The notes under the pieces were generated by a model, which saw nothing but the letters and a program-made list of their open reading frames with translations, was not told the DNA's origin and did no database searches. Below, one piece after another: positions 11,060 through 22,550 of a stretch of DNA of 64,000 bases. This DNA comes from Rhipicephalus microplus. Its lineage: Eukaryota > Arthropoda > Arachnida > Ixodida > Ixodidae. Where the stretch lies: assembly GCF_043290135.1 (NCBI RefSeq), contig NC_134705.1, forward strand, positions 101,202,239 through 101,266,238. Reading direction: 5' to 3'. Each line of letters begins with the position of its first letter. Within the stretch, counting starts at the first letter, position 1. A program made the position numbers and the translations under genes.

Positions 11060-11700
11060 CGCAAAATAACACTTTCATTACTCTACTCCTTGGTTCGAAG
11101 AGTTTCCTCAAATAAAGAAGCTTTGAAGGCCTACGACAAAACTAATAGGCAATCTGAGAAGGATGCACATGCAGAGAAGATCAAAGAACTACAAATATGG
11201 CGAGGAAACCCCTATTACATGCCATGTCAAAAAAATATTTGCCAAACGTCCTCTACTACATGACTGCGTGTTGTTTTAGACGCATCGTCACACAGAACTG
11301 CTTGATACAGTCTCAATGAAAGGCTTTATTAGGGACAAAACCTTAACTCTGACTCTCTGAAGAGGGCAATCAGGTTTCGTTTGTATGCATTTCGACTTAC
11401 AATGGACGTTCAGAACGCTCTACTGTAGATAATTATCAGGAAAGAACACAGGAATGCGCTCTGCTTCTTGTGATTTGAGAAAGTATCAACCTACAACAAC
11501 CTGCTTCCACGGCGTGAGGAGATCCAGATAACTTGTGTGAATTTCGGGCCAACATTGAGTCCGTTCCTCCCATCGGATACACTTCTGTACCACATTAACC
11601 AGATAGATTTCAAATACCAAGAAACTGCTGTTCAGCTCAAGGAAAGCTTCTCAGTGGGTAATTTGGTGATTCGCGCCTAATCCAAAGAGATTTGCTATTT
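11060..11700 (+). pseudogene. Bel-Pao reverse transcriptase remnant
   Basis: Around 11255-11360 the frame reads RVVLDASSHRTA, a stop, then YSLNERLY, a stop, and GQNLNSDSL. This matches the family block R-V-V-F-D-A-S-S ... S-L-N-D-x-L-x-x-G-P-N-L. Preceding sequence (MEAIRMVDTPPAKKEEV near 10918-10970 and YYMPCQK near 11210) fits the N-terminal linker. The catalytic part after 11400 is not preserved well enough to show Y-x-D-D. Confidence 0.65.
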
Positions 11701-12109
11701 GTACGACAAAATAAATTAGAATATGATATTAGCAGGAATGAACTTGTGAAAGAGGTCGACAAACGAGAACAGGCTGCCACAGATATTGCAAGCACAAAGC
11801 TTTGAAACTGAGATTATGGTCCTTACTTCGAACAAAGCTGTTAACAAGTCGTCGGCCATACGATGCTTTTACCATTTCGTGGATAACAAGGGCATCATCA
11901 CAATCGAGACTCGCCCAGACAACGTTGATGCACCGGAAAATGTGAAATGCCCCTTCACCAGCAGTTAACCGTTGCACACACCTCATTGTAGGCTGTGAGC
12001 ATTGTCATCTTCTGCACAGTGGTGTTGGTGTCACACAGCTCTAGTTTAGGATTATGTGTGGTCGTCAGTGTGTTAAAAGGGTGCTTGACCAGTGCGGTGT
12101 TTGTGCACG

Positions 12110-13070
12110 AATTTGATTAAAAGCCACTTGAGCTCCTATGGCTCATTTAGCTGTCGACAGAGCCTCGAAGCTTCACCCGTTTGAAGGAATGGGCGTAGAC
12201 TTGGCTGGTCCACTTTTTATAAAAAGAGGCAGTTCTAAGAAAACATTCAAAGTTTTCTTAACCTGCGCAGTATTACGAGAAGTTCACATAGATTTAGCCA
12301 GCGACATCACTAAGACTTCTTTTTATTGGATTTTCGTTGCTTTATTTTGCTTCGTGGTTTATTAAGTGTCATGTATTATTGTGATGCTTTAAAATTTAGG
12401 GCAGCCAGTCGCAAACTTAAGGTGTCATATGGATTTCTACCTGATCAGCAGGTGCAGAAGTTTTGCGCATCAAGGAGTATCGCGTGTAAATTCACTGGTG
12501 AGCGCGCTTCGTTGTGGAGAGTCTTTTGGGAGCGAATGATTTGAGTGGGTATAGACTGACTCAAGACAAGTCTAGCGAAAAGATACTTCAGCTTCGAGCA
12601 GCTTTACACTTTACTAAAAAAAGTCGAGGCAGTGATAATGTCTAGGCCACTGACATACAATTCTGGTAATACTGCCGAAGCAGAAGTACTTACTTCTTTA
12701 CAATTTTTAGTCTGATAGACACCTCATAGTCACTCAACAAGCACAAGTTTGCGATAACTCAGGAGGCCGCATAGAGATACTGCGCGTCTGGAGTGGTTCA
12801 CAACAAAAACTATATAACTTTTGGAAACGCTGCCTTAAGGAATATATACTTACACTGAGATGAGTACACAGCGAGTCTCAGAAGCTAGAGAACATTTTAG
12901 AATGTGGTGACATTGTCAGAATTGGTGATAACATTGCTCCTGTTACGTATTGTAAATTAGCTAGAGTTGTTGAAACCTTAAAGGGTAATGATGAGAACGT
13001 CAAGCATGCCAAGCAAACTAGCAGACATGGGGTGCGCACGATACCTGTCCAGCTTCTTCGTCCTCTGTAA
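12110..13070 (+). pseudogene. Bel-Pao integrase and C-terminal tail
   Basis: The frame 12138-12330 reads FEGMGVDLAGPLFIKRGSS and VFLTCAVLREVHIDLASDI, the start of the integrase core (V-D-x-A-G-P ... F-T-C-x-x-x-R-A-V-H-L-E-L). A degenerate ASLWRVFWERMI (12505-12540) matches the A-x-W-W-G-G-F-W-E-R block. The end, from CGDIVRIGDNIAP (12904-12945) to VRTIPVQLLRPL (13030-13070), is the typical last domain. Stops and frame changes separate these blocks. Confidence 0.75.
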
Positions 13071-13561
13071 CTGAGCAAGTGGTATGGTTGGCCACGGAGG
13101 ATGTTGGAAATCGTGCTCGCGCGGTACATGGATGACGAGGACGCAGACGTTCACTGTCTCAGCTGGCGTCTGCGAGGAAAACGGGCTTCTAAGTGATTCG
13201 AACGCGGCAAGAGTGGCAGTATATTTGTTAGCTAAGGGTTGGCTTGCTTTTTCAATTCTCGTCGTTTTTGTTAGTTTCTTTCAACTGATACGTTGTTGCA
13301 GCCCTTCGGAGGTCAGGCATGTCAGAAAATTCTGATGTCTTTATCATCACCTGGTCAAGTGCACTCCTTTTGACTGGCCTCGTTACCAGGCAAGGATTGG
13401 CCGCTTGGTATATTGCTAGGCAGTGGAGACAACTACGTCCCTATGGCACTGGTATCTACATATAGGGGTTCCATTCCAAATAATAATCCGAAGGCGATAA
13501 AAATGGAGCTTCGAAAATCCTTGTCGCTCTTGGGTATACTGTAGCTCTTGGGTATACGCTC
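13071..13561. other. Probable start of the Bel-Pao 3' LTR, then unassigned sequence
   Basis: GTGCTCGCGCGGTACATGGATGACGAGG near 13112-13139 (partly listed) resembles the beginning of the 5' LTR candidate at 8946-8980. Homology is lost afterwards. No gene is seen before the LINE ORF that starts at 13562. Confidence 0.3.
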
Positions 13562-14173
13562 TTGGGTCGAGTGGGTATACTGAGGTGCTCTGCAGACCAG
13601 GATTCCGTCCAACAGCTTTTGAATTGTTCGAAATTTGCTGCACACCCGGTGAGCCCATTTGTTTCAGCTGACCTTGAATGTACGACGGGCATAGTTCGTG
13701 GGGGGAATACTAGTCTGGCACCACAAGAAATTTTCGGCTTATTTGCTGTAGCTGAGGTAGTTTCAGTCTATCGGGGCATCCGAAAGACTGATAACACAAA
13801 ATCGCCTACTGAATCAGTTATAGTAACTTTTGCAGGAAGAACCAGACCGACAGAATTTAAGGCATGGTCACTAATCTACAAACCAGAGCCACGTCCTCTG
13901 AAAATTTTCCAAAGCTTGAAATGTTGGCGATTTGGGCTCAGCATGAAAGGATGCAGATCAAACGCTAGATGTCTGTGTGGAGAGAGTGATGACAGCCGCA
14001 ATTACCAATCTGACGAACAGAAGTGCTGCTTGTGTTATGTAGCGCACTCTGCAGACTCCACTCACTGTGCCACAAAAGAAAGAGAACTAGGTGTTTTAGA
14101 AAACTTGGAACCCAGGCGTTGCTCTATGAGGGAAGCGCTAGCAGAAATGCATGAACCATTGAAAGATCACTGA
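13562..14173 (+). CDS. LINE ORF1 (gag-like, zinc knuckle), open but part of a dead element
   Basis: The 203-residue frame contains the line VVSVYRGIRKTD and SVIVTFAGRTRPTEFK (residues about 60-105). A knuckle region follows: CWRFGLSMKGCRSNARCLCGE is cut here to key residues C135, C145, C150 and C152, followed by CCLCYVAHSADSTHCATKERE (C-x2-C-x5-H-x5-C) and an R-R-C-S-M-R-E-A-L-A-E end. ORF1 proteins of I/Jockey elements bind the element RNA and target it to the nucleus or telomere. The first knuckle has lost its histidine position. The first ATG is uncertain, because codons upstream of 13562 also look weakly coding. It ends by TGA at 14171-14173. Confidence 0.6.
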   Translation: MGRVGILRCSADQDSVQQLLNCSKFAAHPVSPFVSADLECTTGIVRGGNTSLAPQEIFGLFAVAEVVSVYRGIRKTDNTKSPTESVIVTFAGRTRPTEFKAWSLIYKPEPRPLKIFQSLKCWRFGLSMKGCRSNARCLCGESDDSRNYQSDEQKCCLCYVAHSADSTHCATKERELGVLENLEPRRCSMREALAEMHEPLKDH

Positions 14174-15055
14174 GGCATAACGTCCGGCACACAGCTGCTA
14201 TAGATGAATCATTCGCAAAGTCGATAACTGGTACTATTGAAACATCTACTGAAATATCAGTGCAGCGTCTGGCATCTACTCTTTTTGAATTCTCGGCAAT
14301 TATGTTAACACAACAGCTGAATGAATTCATTGGTAAAGTTCCAGTGCAAAACCGGGATCGCCAGGCTTTGTTGATTTCAAGAAGTACAGAGGAGGAAAAT
14401 CCGACAGTTACCCATAATCTGTCTCTACAAAAGTAGAACCTTCTAAAAATATAGTTCAGGCTGAGTCAGAACCAGTAACAGATCTGAAGCGGAAGATATC
14501 TTCTTCAAAAAAGACTCCTCAGACCTAAAAAAAGTACTTGTCAAAAAAGGTTTTTTTGAGAACCTTTAAAAAAATGTCTTGAAAAAAGGTATCTTGGTTG
14601 AGGTAGCTTGTTATTCTGGTATAGCATCAAAATGGGTTCACTAAAATTGTGCAGTGAAATGGCCGGTTCTTTAGTCATCAACTACAGATTAACAGTATAT
14701 TTCTTCGCAAATTTCTCTATACAAAATTGCTAATCAGAAAACCTGTCTTGCTATTGGTAAAAGTGTTTACCTATAAACTACCAATAATTCCGGCTTATTC
14801 GGCTGAGTAAAGCTAGTGGTCTGCCCCTTTTCTTAATATCAATGAAGTTTATTCGCAGAGCCAAGAATGTGAATCAGTGTATGGGTGCCAATAACTAATT
14901 TCCGGTGTACACTACTAGACTGCTTGCTTTTTTCGTTTGCTAGAAACAGTGACCACCCTCCTATTAGTTGGAAAATGAAGTTCCTGGGGATACGTTTTGC
15001 CAGAAAAGTTGGCTCATTTGTGTAATATGGTAAATTAGAAAAATACTTATTATCT

Positions 15056-15460
15056 ATGTTGTTTCTTGCGAGGAGTTTAAAATTTGGTATGAGGTATAGA
15101 ACGAGAAAAGCGGCTTGGAAAACTTGTTATGGCTTGGAAAAGTTGGAAAAGTGTTATGATTATAAATTTATAGCCGTTTATTGCAAGCGTACATTGTGCA
15201 AAGCAAAACACGACTTTTATGATAATAAATGTAATTATCTGTCTAAGCCTAAAAATCAGAAATCGCTTTTCAGTATTTTGCGTGCGAGAAAAGTGATTAC
15301 GCAGTCAGAACGTATTGATTCCGCCATTATGTCCCCTGGTGAACTCCCAGAGTTTTTGAAGACTGTGGCGAAAGGCTTAGTAGTGAAGTCTAGGACAATT
15401 ATACACAAGTTTATGGTGAAATTAGGACAGATGACGATTTCAAGGAGGTATTTTAGGTGA
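15056..15460 (+). pseudogene. LINE ORF2 fragment before the RT (same element)
   Basis: A lysine-rich frame (RTRKAAWKTCYGLEKLEKCYDYKF, in part; then YCKRTLCKAKHDFYDNKCNYL) matches the region between endonuclease and RT in Jockey/I polymerases, where a basic helix of pattern K-R-x-x-x-K-x-x-F-x-x-x-C-x-x-L precedes the RT. It ends by stop at 15458-15460 and the sequence then shifts frame. Confidence 0.5.
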
Positions 15461-15674
15461 GCTGGCGGATGCGATAATCTGCTTACTATCCGCTGCTTCT
15501 GGACTTGATGGGGTAACGTCAACAGTGACAAATGTGCTACACGAAATATGCTATACATAAAGTCCGTATTATGGGTAATTTTTCACTGAAAAATTCTTGA
15601 AATGCTGCTCAGGGAAAGCTTTATAAAATAATTTTGTTATTAAAAAACGGAGATCGGGGTTCACCCTCAATTAC

Positions 15675-16260
15675 ATGGGGCCTATTTCAACGACGCCTAA
15701 TCTGGTCAAACTTCTAGAGAGAGTCTTGAATGCCCATATAATGAACTGTATTATTGAACAATCAGTAATCAACACCAGTCAACTTGGTTTTAGATTGGGA
15801 TACTCCATATGGTGTGCACATGTGGATTCAGAAAGTCACATGCAGCTGGCTCTGCGTCGGCACGAATACTGTGCATTATTGACTCTAGACTTAGCTAAGG
15901 CGTACCATAAAGTGGAGTATTCTATTCTACTCCAGCAGATACAAGACAATTGTCTTCCACGATATATAGCAGGATGGGTTACGGAGCTTGTAAGAGACCG
16001 AGTTGTATTGCTTCCTAGGTGCTCTTCTAAAAGATATAAGCAGACACGAGGTGTACGTTAGGGTTCAGTGTTGTCACCTGCTTTATCAAACATACTGCCA
16101 TGTTTCATTCCAACTAATCTGAATATTCAAATTTACGTGTATGCAGATGATATTGCCTTCTTTGCAACAAATACTGATCGGCACTCTTATTATCAGGCAT
16201 TAAAGAATTACATGAACCTGCTACATGAACCTGGCTTGAAATTATCTATACGTTATTGAA
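15675..16260 (+). pseudogene. LINE reverse transcriptase domain
   Basis: Two consecutive frames read NLVKLLERVLNAHI, TSQLGFRLGYSIWCAHVD, LLTLDLAKAYHKVEYSILL and, after a stop at 16060, VLSPALSNILP then IYVYADDIAFFAT with the catalytic Y-A-D-D (about 16137-16150). The enzyme would copy RNA at the nicked target. The in-frame stop and a shift at about 16257 inactivate it. Confidence 0.8.
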
Positions 16261-16460
16261 TGTCAAAAGAATTGTGCTGCTGTCGCTTTCTTTTAATGAT
16301 GATGTCAATATTTTACTAATGTATCGCTACGACCTGATTTCCTTGGTCGGCTCCCTGAAACACCGAGGCATCGTATATGATAGCACGCTAAATTGGGGAA
16401 GTCACATAGGTGAAGTTGGCTGCAAAGTGACACGTGACACATGTGGTTACAAACATTAGA

Positions 16461-17067
16461 AAACAGGAAAACAAGATTGCGAAGAAATACATTGTTAATG
16501 ATATAAGGGATGTATGTGTGGCCTGTTATGTAATTTGGGCGCGTATTATTTTCTGACAGTGCGACATATAAAATGAGACAAGCAATATAATTAGAAAGAG
16601 AAGCTTTGCGCTTTTGTATTTGACTCCCCAAGTATGTTGCAAATAATTTTTTAAATACCACTGAAACTTACTTGCAAATACCAGTGCAAGGTATGTTCTT
16701 GCAAGTGTCTTGCAAGGAAATAGAAACAATAGATCATTTGTTTTATTCTTTCAACAATATTCGTATCAAAGAAAAAGATACCTTGTCAAGCCATAAAAAA
16801 GCTAGGTTCAGAAATAAACGTGGCCCTAACTTTATATTTCGGAGGCATTACACTTTGTTATAGTCACAGAAAGGTTTGCTCTGCTGTGTGTGTTAACCTT
16901 GGTAATCTATAAATACAATAATTTCTTGTTCCGAGACTACCTGTTTGCCTGAACACTAGCTCGTTTACCATTTTCAAACAATATTTTAAATTTGTTTTGT
17001 GCCTTACTGAAACTTCAATGGATGCTTTGAAATAAAAACCAACTAACGCAAAGATCCTGCTGCCCGG
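16461..17067. other. AT-rich sequence, probably LINE 3' region; no gene
   Basis: Continues the decayed LINE (a C-terminal zone and UTR). No motif is clear and no clean tail marks the 3' end. AATAAA-like A-rich patches occur near 17030. Confidence 0.35.
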
Positions 17068-17206
17068 TTTTCGGCCGATGCAAGAGGAACATCATCATCA
17101 TCATCATGTGGACGGCTTGCTTGTGAATGATTTGTTCACTATGTGGGGATGGTTTAGCTCTCTACGCAAATAAACCCGGTTGAATTGTGTTTTCTCTACA
17201 CCCCTG
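17068..17206 (+). repeat. LTR fragment related to 8949-9102
   Basis: TGTGGACGGCTTGCTTGTGAA, cut to its first bases, followed by TTTGTTCACTATG, an AATAAACCCGG signal and CTACACCCCTGTGG, aligns with the Bel-Pao LTR candidate upstream. It contains a (CAT)n run at 17089-17107 not present in the other copy. It could be the displaced 3' LTR of the same element or an independent copy. Confidence 0.45.
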
Positions 17207-17269
17207 TGGCAACTGGCGTGCCAATTAAATTGCAGCGACATTATTCATCTACTTGAAAAATTATTATGC

Positions 17270-17900
17270 TCCCTCCACATATTATGCTCTATCCAGCATG
17301 AGCTCGCGACCTCGTACCACACGCAAACAAACCCGCCAGAGTGCCTGAACCGTAGCCTGACTGACATGCTCTCAAAATATGTGTTTACCAATCACCATCA
17401 CTGGCGCATTGCACTGTCATACTTAATGTTCGTGTAAAACTTATGGCGACCAGCAAGTATTGCATATTAACCGTTTTAACGTTTGTTTAGACCCTAGTTC
17501 ACGTTGCCATGGGATACGTTCTTTCCGGCTTCTACATTGTTGACCACCGAATACGGTCAAAATGCCGCTGTTCGCACTTACCGTGTTGGTCAGCCTGCTC
17601 ACAACAAATTGCTATCTTCTCAACACAGAAGCACCGCCACAACGGTTTATCTCGCATAGAACAATTTCTAGCGTGTCTCCTCGTTCTTATTTTGTCTTGA
17701 ACGCGTAGTGTAGGCATCTCTAAAAAGCTACTTTCTCGTTTCTTGGTTCCATACCACGTTCTTCGACAGGTAGCAGAAGTAACGCACGAAATGGTCTTGC
17801 ATAATCGTACAACTTCGTGACCACTTTTACCACATCACGTCATCCACGTATCGAGGCTCAAGTGCTACGACCAGGTAGCGCTCCTACTACTGCAGCCTAA
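17270..17900 (+). pseudogene. Ty3/gypsy integrase C-terminal fragment
   Basis: ELATSYHTQTNPPECLNRSL (about 17298-17357) matches the end of the integrase core (T-x-Y-H-P-Q-T-N-G-x-x-E-R-x-N) with the catalytic glutamate replaced by the variant P-P-E-C context. Then DMLSKYVFTNHHHWRIALSY and, in other frames, LLSRFLVPYHVLRQVAEVTHE (in part; about 17728-17795), the GPF/Y-like module. The frame breaks several times. The type matches the RT fragment at 8560-8948. Confidence 0.7.
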
Positions 17901-20266
17901 GCGGTTGAGTGATAGAGAAAAATAAGAGAGGAGCGTTGGGCTAGGAAGGTTTTCAGCTACTTGTACATGAAGAACGTTGATATTAAATGGAAAAAGAGAA
18001 CTCGAAAATTGTCAAGCAACCATTTATACAACAGCATAATATCAAGCCAAAAGGCAACATCGGTTAAGAAGAAGGTGTAGGAAAAAATAAGGACATTTGG
18101 ATGATGTGAATGCTTACGAAATGATCACTAGAGACCTACCAAACTTCAAGCAAGAAATTGCACAATAAAAGGTACACGATAATACTCGGTGCAGTTCCTC
18201 GCTGTTCGAGGCCAAAACGGGAGTATTTCCAACCAAGACGTACCGAGCCAGATACGAAGGCACACACGTTATCTAGTACGTGCAGAGATAAGGAGTAAAC
18301 TACTGGATATTTGATAATGTTCTGTAAAGGGCTCCACGCCATAGTCCAAGATAATGGCGCGGAGTATTTTAAATGATGGGGGTTTCGAGACTATGAAAGA
18401 AAAATAGACCTTAAACGGGTACAAATACCCAGAAGAAGGCTAACTAATTTCTCTCTATAATTAGGGCGTGAGTGAAACTCAATTCTTCACTACATAGTGA
18501 TAGTACATAACTTTACGGCTAGATGGCGTGAGCCGCCGCCCGATCCAAAGAGCACAGCCAGATACATCCATCTATCAATTCATACATACATCACCATAGG
18601 TGGGCCTAGTTGTCACTCTTGCCGATGGTGGTTGTGTTGGGCGGTTTTTACTGCCATTCTGAGTGTACAGCTGGACCAATCCTAAAAGGCGTATAGAATA
18701 AAAAGTGGAAGTTGACGTTTGGGCGTGAGTGACTGTTCTTACCGCTTAATATAAGTAGGAGGTTAAAAAAGTGCCGTTCATGGAGACAGTGGTGTTGGGT
18801 ATTCGACTCACCCTGGCCAGTTTCATGTTTATTTGGATCGGTTTCTATGGAAGCACAGACAAAAAGGCACATACATAGAGAATGGACCCCTGTTCTTGTC
18901 GCTTTCTCGTTCATGCACAAACTGGCAGCGCAGGGGCGGCACCAGCGGTGGCTGGAGCCCCCTCCCCTTAATTTCTGCCTGCCTCCCCCTCTTCCGCCCC
19001 TTATAAAGCAACAAGTTAAAGTATAGTCAAAACACGGCGCATATGTTTCCAGCTTACCTGTTCGCCTGAGGGAACTCACTTGTAACCCCCCCTCCCATTC
19101 AGTTGAAAATTCCTCGTAGCATTCCTGTGGTTACGCCTTTGCAGTGTTGTCAACTCGTTCTCATAAATTTTCACTATTCCGCAATAGCTTAGAAATCCTG
19201 AAGAAAAAATTGGACCATCTTCCAAGAATGAAACCCTGATGGCATGCAGAGCAGAAGTGTTGCGCACGGGTGACATCATGGGTGACATCACGGGTTGAAC
19301 GGTGCTGGTGCGGGTGCGGCGGTGAGCGCAGGAAGATTCATTTCAAGGGATGGCTGGTGTACGCCCAGTATGTTACACGTACAAACATGTTTCAACGCTT
19401 ATGTTAGGCGCGTGAACCGACGAGTCGGCGGTGTAGCGAGCGGTGGTCACGGCAGCTGTTGTGGCAGAATGGGCGAGTTGGCAGCTGCGGGCGCTGTGAC
19501 AGGCGAGGATGAAAGTGACTTCAGCACGCACTGCGAGGGGGTTGTGCAGCTGCGTGACATACTTGGCACCACGCCAAGACCTGCGGCTTAAGGCACGTTC
19601 GTATCGTCGGACAGCGTTACACCGGCTAGTTAAAGAGCCGCTTCACATGTACAATATACTTTCTACCCACACAGTAGTTATGAAGCGTTTTTATTTCATG
19701 TGGATTCTCATTGGTGGAACAGTCACTGGGGTGCTCGGCTGCAAGCCCAAGATCTTGATTGCAATCCCGGTAGCAGCGCTCGGATTTATATGGAGGCTAC
19801 ATCTTAGAGTCCCGTGCACTTGAGCACATCGGGTGATCAAAATTTATATCACCCTCCACAGCGGGACCTCGCATAGTCTTATCGTGGTTTAGGGGCACGA
19901 ATCCCCAGATAATATTCTATGATGAGCAAATTATTCACTGCTTGTTCGTCACACTCTTCACATATAATCATTATTGCTGTGAGAACCTTCTTCGAGATTC
20001 AGAATCCTAGGTTTCCGTCTTTTTTAGCTGTTTAACAGCGTGGTGGTACTAATATACATCTCCCTCTTGCGTTTTTGGTCGCGTAATGGAGAGTAGGCCT
20101 CCCATGCTTGCGTTTTGCGCAGCAGACGTTTTTCTCTTGGGGTTGTCCTTGAACTATTCGAAAAAATCTTCATAGCGCTTTTTATACACTGGTATGCTTT
20201 TCAGTCCAAATCGAACTTCATTTATTCTGCAAATTCAACCAGCATAAAAACCAGCAAGAAAGCCAG
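17901..20266. other. No gene recognised
   Basis: Mixed intergenic DNA. A stretch at 18510-18590 (GGCTAGATGGCGTGAGCCGC, then CCATC-rich simple sequence) and a GC-rich block at 18910-19000 look like fragments of interspersed repeats, but neither has another copy in this window. A 98-codon GC-rich frame at 19295-19591 is open but lacks any motif; I do not call it a gene. Confidence 0.4.
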
Positions 20267-20281
20267 GCTGACGCAAATCTC

Positions 20282-22414
20282 ATCAACGGCGTCTTAACAC
20301 GCGGCATTTCCCCTCACTCGTGGGTCCGATTTCAGCCCGAAGATGCATTCGACATCTTCTGGCGCGACGTGCAAGCAACGCGGGGCAATAGCATTCGCCC
20401 ACGGGTGCACCCCAGTAGCGGTTTCTTATTGGAGACTGCTGACTCGAGGATAGGCGGCGTTCCTGATTAGAGGTTGCTAGCCCCAGGGAATGCACAAGAG
20501 ACAGACCGTGAATGGAAAGTCGCACGAGTAGCGCTAAAACGTGCCCTAGAGCTAATAACATCACAGGCGGCTGATGGGCTGGATAATATACCCGGAAGTC
20601 TGGTGAAGTGCCAGGGAAAGATAGCAAGGGAACATCTTGCTTCTATCTTCACGAGTATTACAGAAGGAAACCCCCTCCCCGAAGACTGGTTGCGAAGCCG
20701 CGGATGTCTAGTCCCCAAGAAAGGCACTGACAGCAGCTTCCTCAGCAGCTACAGACCCACAACTGTGACCAGTGTTCTATACATGCGATTTGCACAAGTA
20801 GTTAAAGCACGGATGAGTAGATGGGCTGAAAGTAGTGGACACCTCACAGAACTCCAAAATGGCTTCCACCCAAACAGACGCATGGGGGACAATCTTTTCG
20901 TGGTTACCCAACGCATTGAGTTTGCGCGTAAACAATCCCGTCATCTACTCGCATGCTTCCTAGATGTTTCGAAGGCATACGACAGTGTTCCATATGACTT
21001 AATGCTGCAGCGCATGACCCAGCTGGACATGCCACAAAAAAGGATAGACCCTCTGCGTCGCCTTTAGGCTGATTGCATGGTGGTGGCACTCTTGGCAGAT
21101 GCGGCATCTGAGCCAGTAACGGTCCGCAGAGGACTCAAGAAGGGGTGCCCACTCTCGTCACTGCTCTACATGCTATCTGCATCAGGTTGAGAAGGTACGC
21201 TCATACAGTCAAATATCGGTTTCCAAATGATATTCCTGTCGGAAGGGCAGCCCAAAGTATGGACACTGCCAGGGCTGGCTTTTGCAGATGATATTGTCCT
21301 TATTGCAGAAGACCGACATCGCCTACAACAGCTGGTGACAATATCAGCTCTCCATTTGGCAGGCCTAGGCCTCAGGTTTAACCCTCGAAAGTCGGTTGTT
21401 GTCCATTTTTCTGGAGAAGTGGACACGAACCTCCCGTTAGAACGTCCTAATGGAGACAACTTGCCTTTTTCAACAGAATACCGCTATCTGGGGGTGACCA
21501 TAGGCACAGGAAAAGACCTTTTCACGGGGCACGAGGATCGACGGTGGCTGACCTGCCAGCGTGCTTGCTGCAATCTGCGCTTGAGAAGCCTCTGGGGCTG
21601 CAACAGATATGTATTGGTGCGAGGTCTGTGTAAATCTATCCATGTACCAGGTCTGACCTTTGCAAACGTCATCATATGCCTGTCCAGCAAAAGCCGTGAG
21701 TGGCTGGACCGAGGCCAAAGGGTGGTGGGCCGGTTGGCATTAGGCTGGCATGGAAGGGTTGCCATGGAGGCCATCCAGGGGACATGGGGTTGGTCTACGT
21801 ACGAGGCGCGGGAGGCCATGAGCAAGATCACTTATGAAGGGCGCCTACGCTTCATGAACGATCAGCGGTGGGCCCGTCATATGTTTCGCTACCTGCACTT
21901 CGTGGGACTCAGGACGCAGTGGTCGAACAGAGTCTACTCTCTGCGACGCAAGTATGCAATGTTGGACCTCTCAACAATCGAGACCACGGTGCACAAGTTT
22001 TACGCAGCAGTCCGGAAACGGATACGCGAAGTGGAGAATGCGCAATGGGAAATCTCGATGCAGCAGAAGAGTACAGTTCAGCTGTATCGTACATCCAAAG
22101 AGGCCAATGCCCCGATATCTGTCCATGACAACAGTGGTGTAAGTGGGCTACTGTTCAAAGCGTGCGCGGGAGCGCTTCGCACGCTCACATACCGTAGCCA
22201 CTTCCACCAAAACATCCACTCGACCCTATGCAGACTGAGCGGAGTGCAACAGGAAACAGTTGAGCACTTGGTGCTAAAATGCCAAAAACTCTCACCCTGC
22301 CCGCCAGAGGCCACAACACTACCTCAAGCGCTGGCCTTGGCGGACAGGAATGCAGAAGCAGTTTCCACCACAAAGACAAGGCTCCAACAGTGGTGTAAGT
22401 GGTGCCAAAAGTGA
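20282..22414 (+). pseudogene. LINE reverse transcriptase ORF, three premature stops
   Basis: In order: SHSWVRFQPEDAF-like upstream block (about 20310-20360), ADGLDNIPGSLVK (20570-20608), SSYRPTTVTSVLY (20746-20785), LTELQNGFHPNRRMGDN, LACFLDVSKAYDSVPYD (about 20949-21000), RRGLKKGCPLS (21128-21160), and the palm motif LAFADDIVLIAED (about 21277-21316) with the F-A-D-D aspartates present. The primer grip EYRYLGVTIG follows at 21478-21508. A C-terminal region includes SLWGCNRYV, HVPGLTFANVIICLS, LALGWHGRVAMEAIQG and a partly degenerate Cys/His motif (C at 22231, H and C about 22267-22284). An intact protein would perform target-primed reverse transcription. Stops are TAG, TAG and TGA; the rest is uninterrupted. 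Confidence 0.82.
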
Positions 22415-22513
22415 ACTCCTCTTTGTGCTTCTCAATTTTTTGTTCTTTTCCATATATACCTAGGCTGGAACACAACATATATGTGTTCACCCGCTACAAA
22501 GGGCAAAGCCACA

Positions 22514-22550
22514 AATCATCATAATCATCATCATCATCATCATCATCATG
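22514..22550 (+). repeat. (CAT)n tail of the LINE
   Basis: About eleven ATC/CAT units directly end the UTR. A trinucleotide tail in place of poly-A is a family feature of some LINEs. Confidence 0.85.

Larger units (their letters stand above)
9230..13070 (+). mobile_element. Bel-Pao LTR retrotransposon, internal region, decayed but complete in order
   Basis: Gag, double zinc knuckle, protease, RT, and integrase with its C-terminal tail appear in the Bel-Pao order over 3.8 kb. Every domain is broken by stops and frame changes, so no full polyprotein exists. An active element would encode all the steps of LTR retrotransposition. Nothing resembling an envelope gene follows. The 3' LTR should start near 13,110 but cannot be delimited. 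Confidence 0.82.
13562..16460 (+). mobile_element. LINE of I/Jockey-like type with ORF1 and ORF2 remnants
   Basis: An open ORF1 of 203 codons (13562-14173) is followed by decayed ORF2 sequence and a recognisable RT (15675-16260) with an intact Y-A-D-D box. This order, the zinc-knuckle ORF1 and the RT motifs identify a non-LTR retrotransposon. The endonuclease part between 14200 and 15050 is too decayed to show its motifs. A related RT fragment lies at 38760-39370. Confidence 0.8.
20277..22550 (+). mobile_element. 5'-truncated LINE with nearly open RT frame and (CAT)n tail
   Basis: A single frame runs from about 20282 to 22414 with only three stop codons (20468-20470, 21065-21067, 21188-21190). 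It has the full RT plus a C-terminal domain, 100 bp of UTR and a tail of CAT units at 22514-22550. The 10-base GCTGACGCAA occurs at 20267-20276 and again at 22550-22559, a possible target duplication that would place the 5' truncation at 20277. The element is the best-preserved polymerase in the window. The clade is not certain. The ORF ends soon after a cysteine-rich motif, with no visible restriction-like endonuclease. Confidence 0.8.

Noticed and set aside
19295..19591. GC-rich frame of 98 codons
   Set aside because: No motif, no homologous pattern I recognise and no supporting splice or start context.
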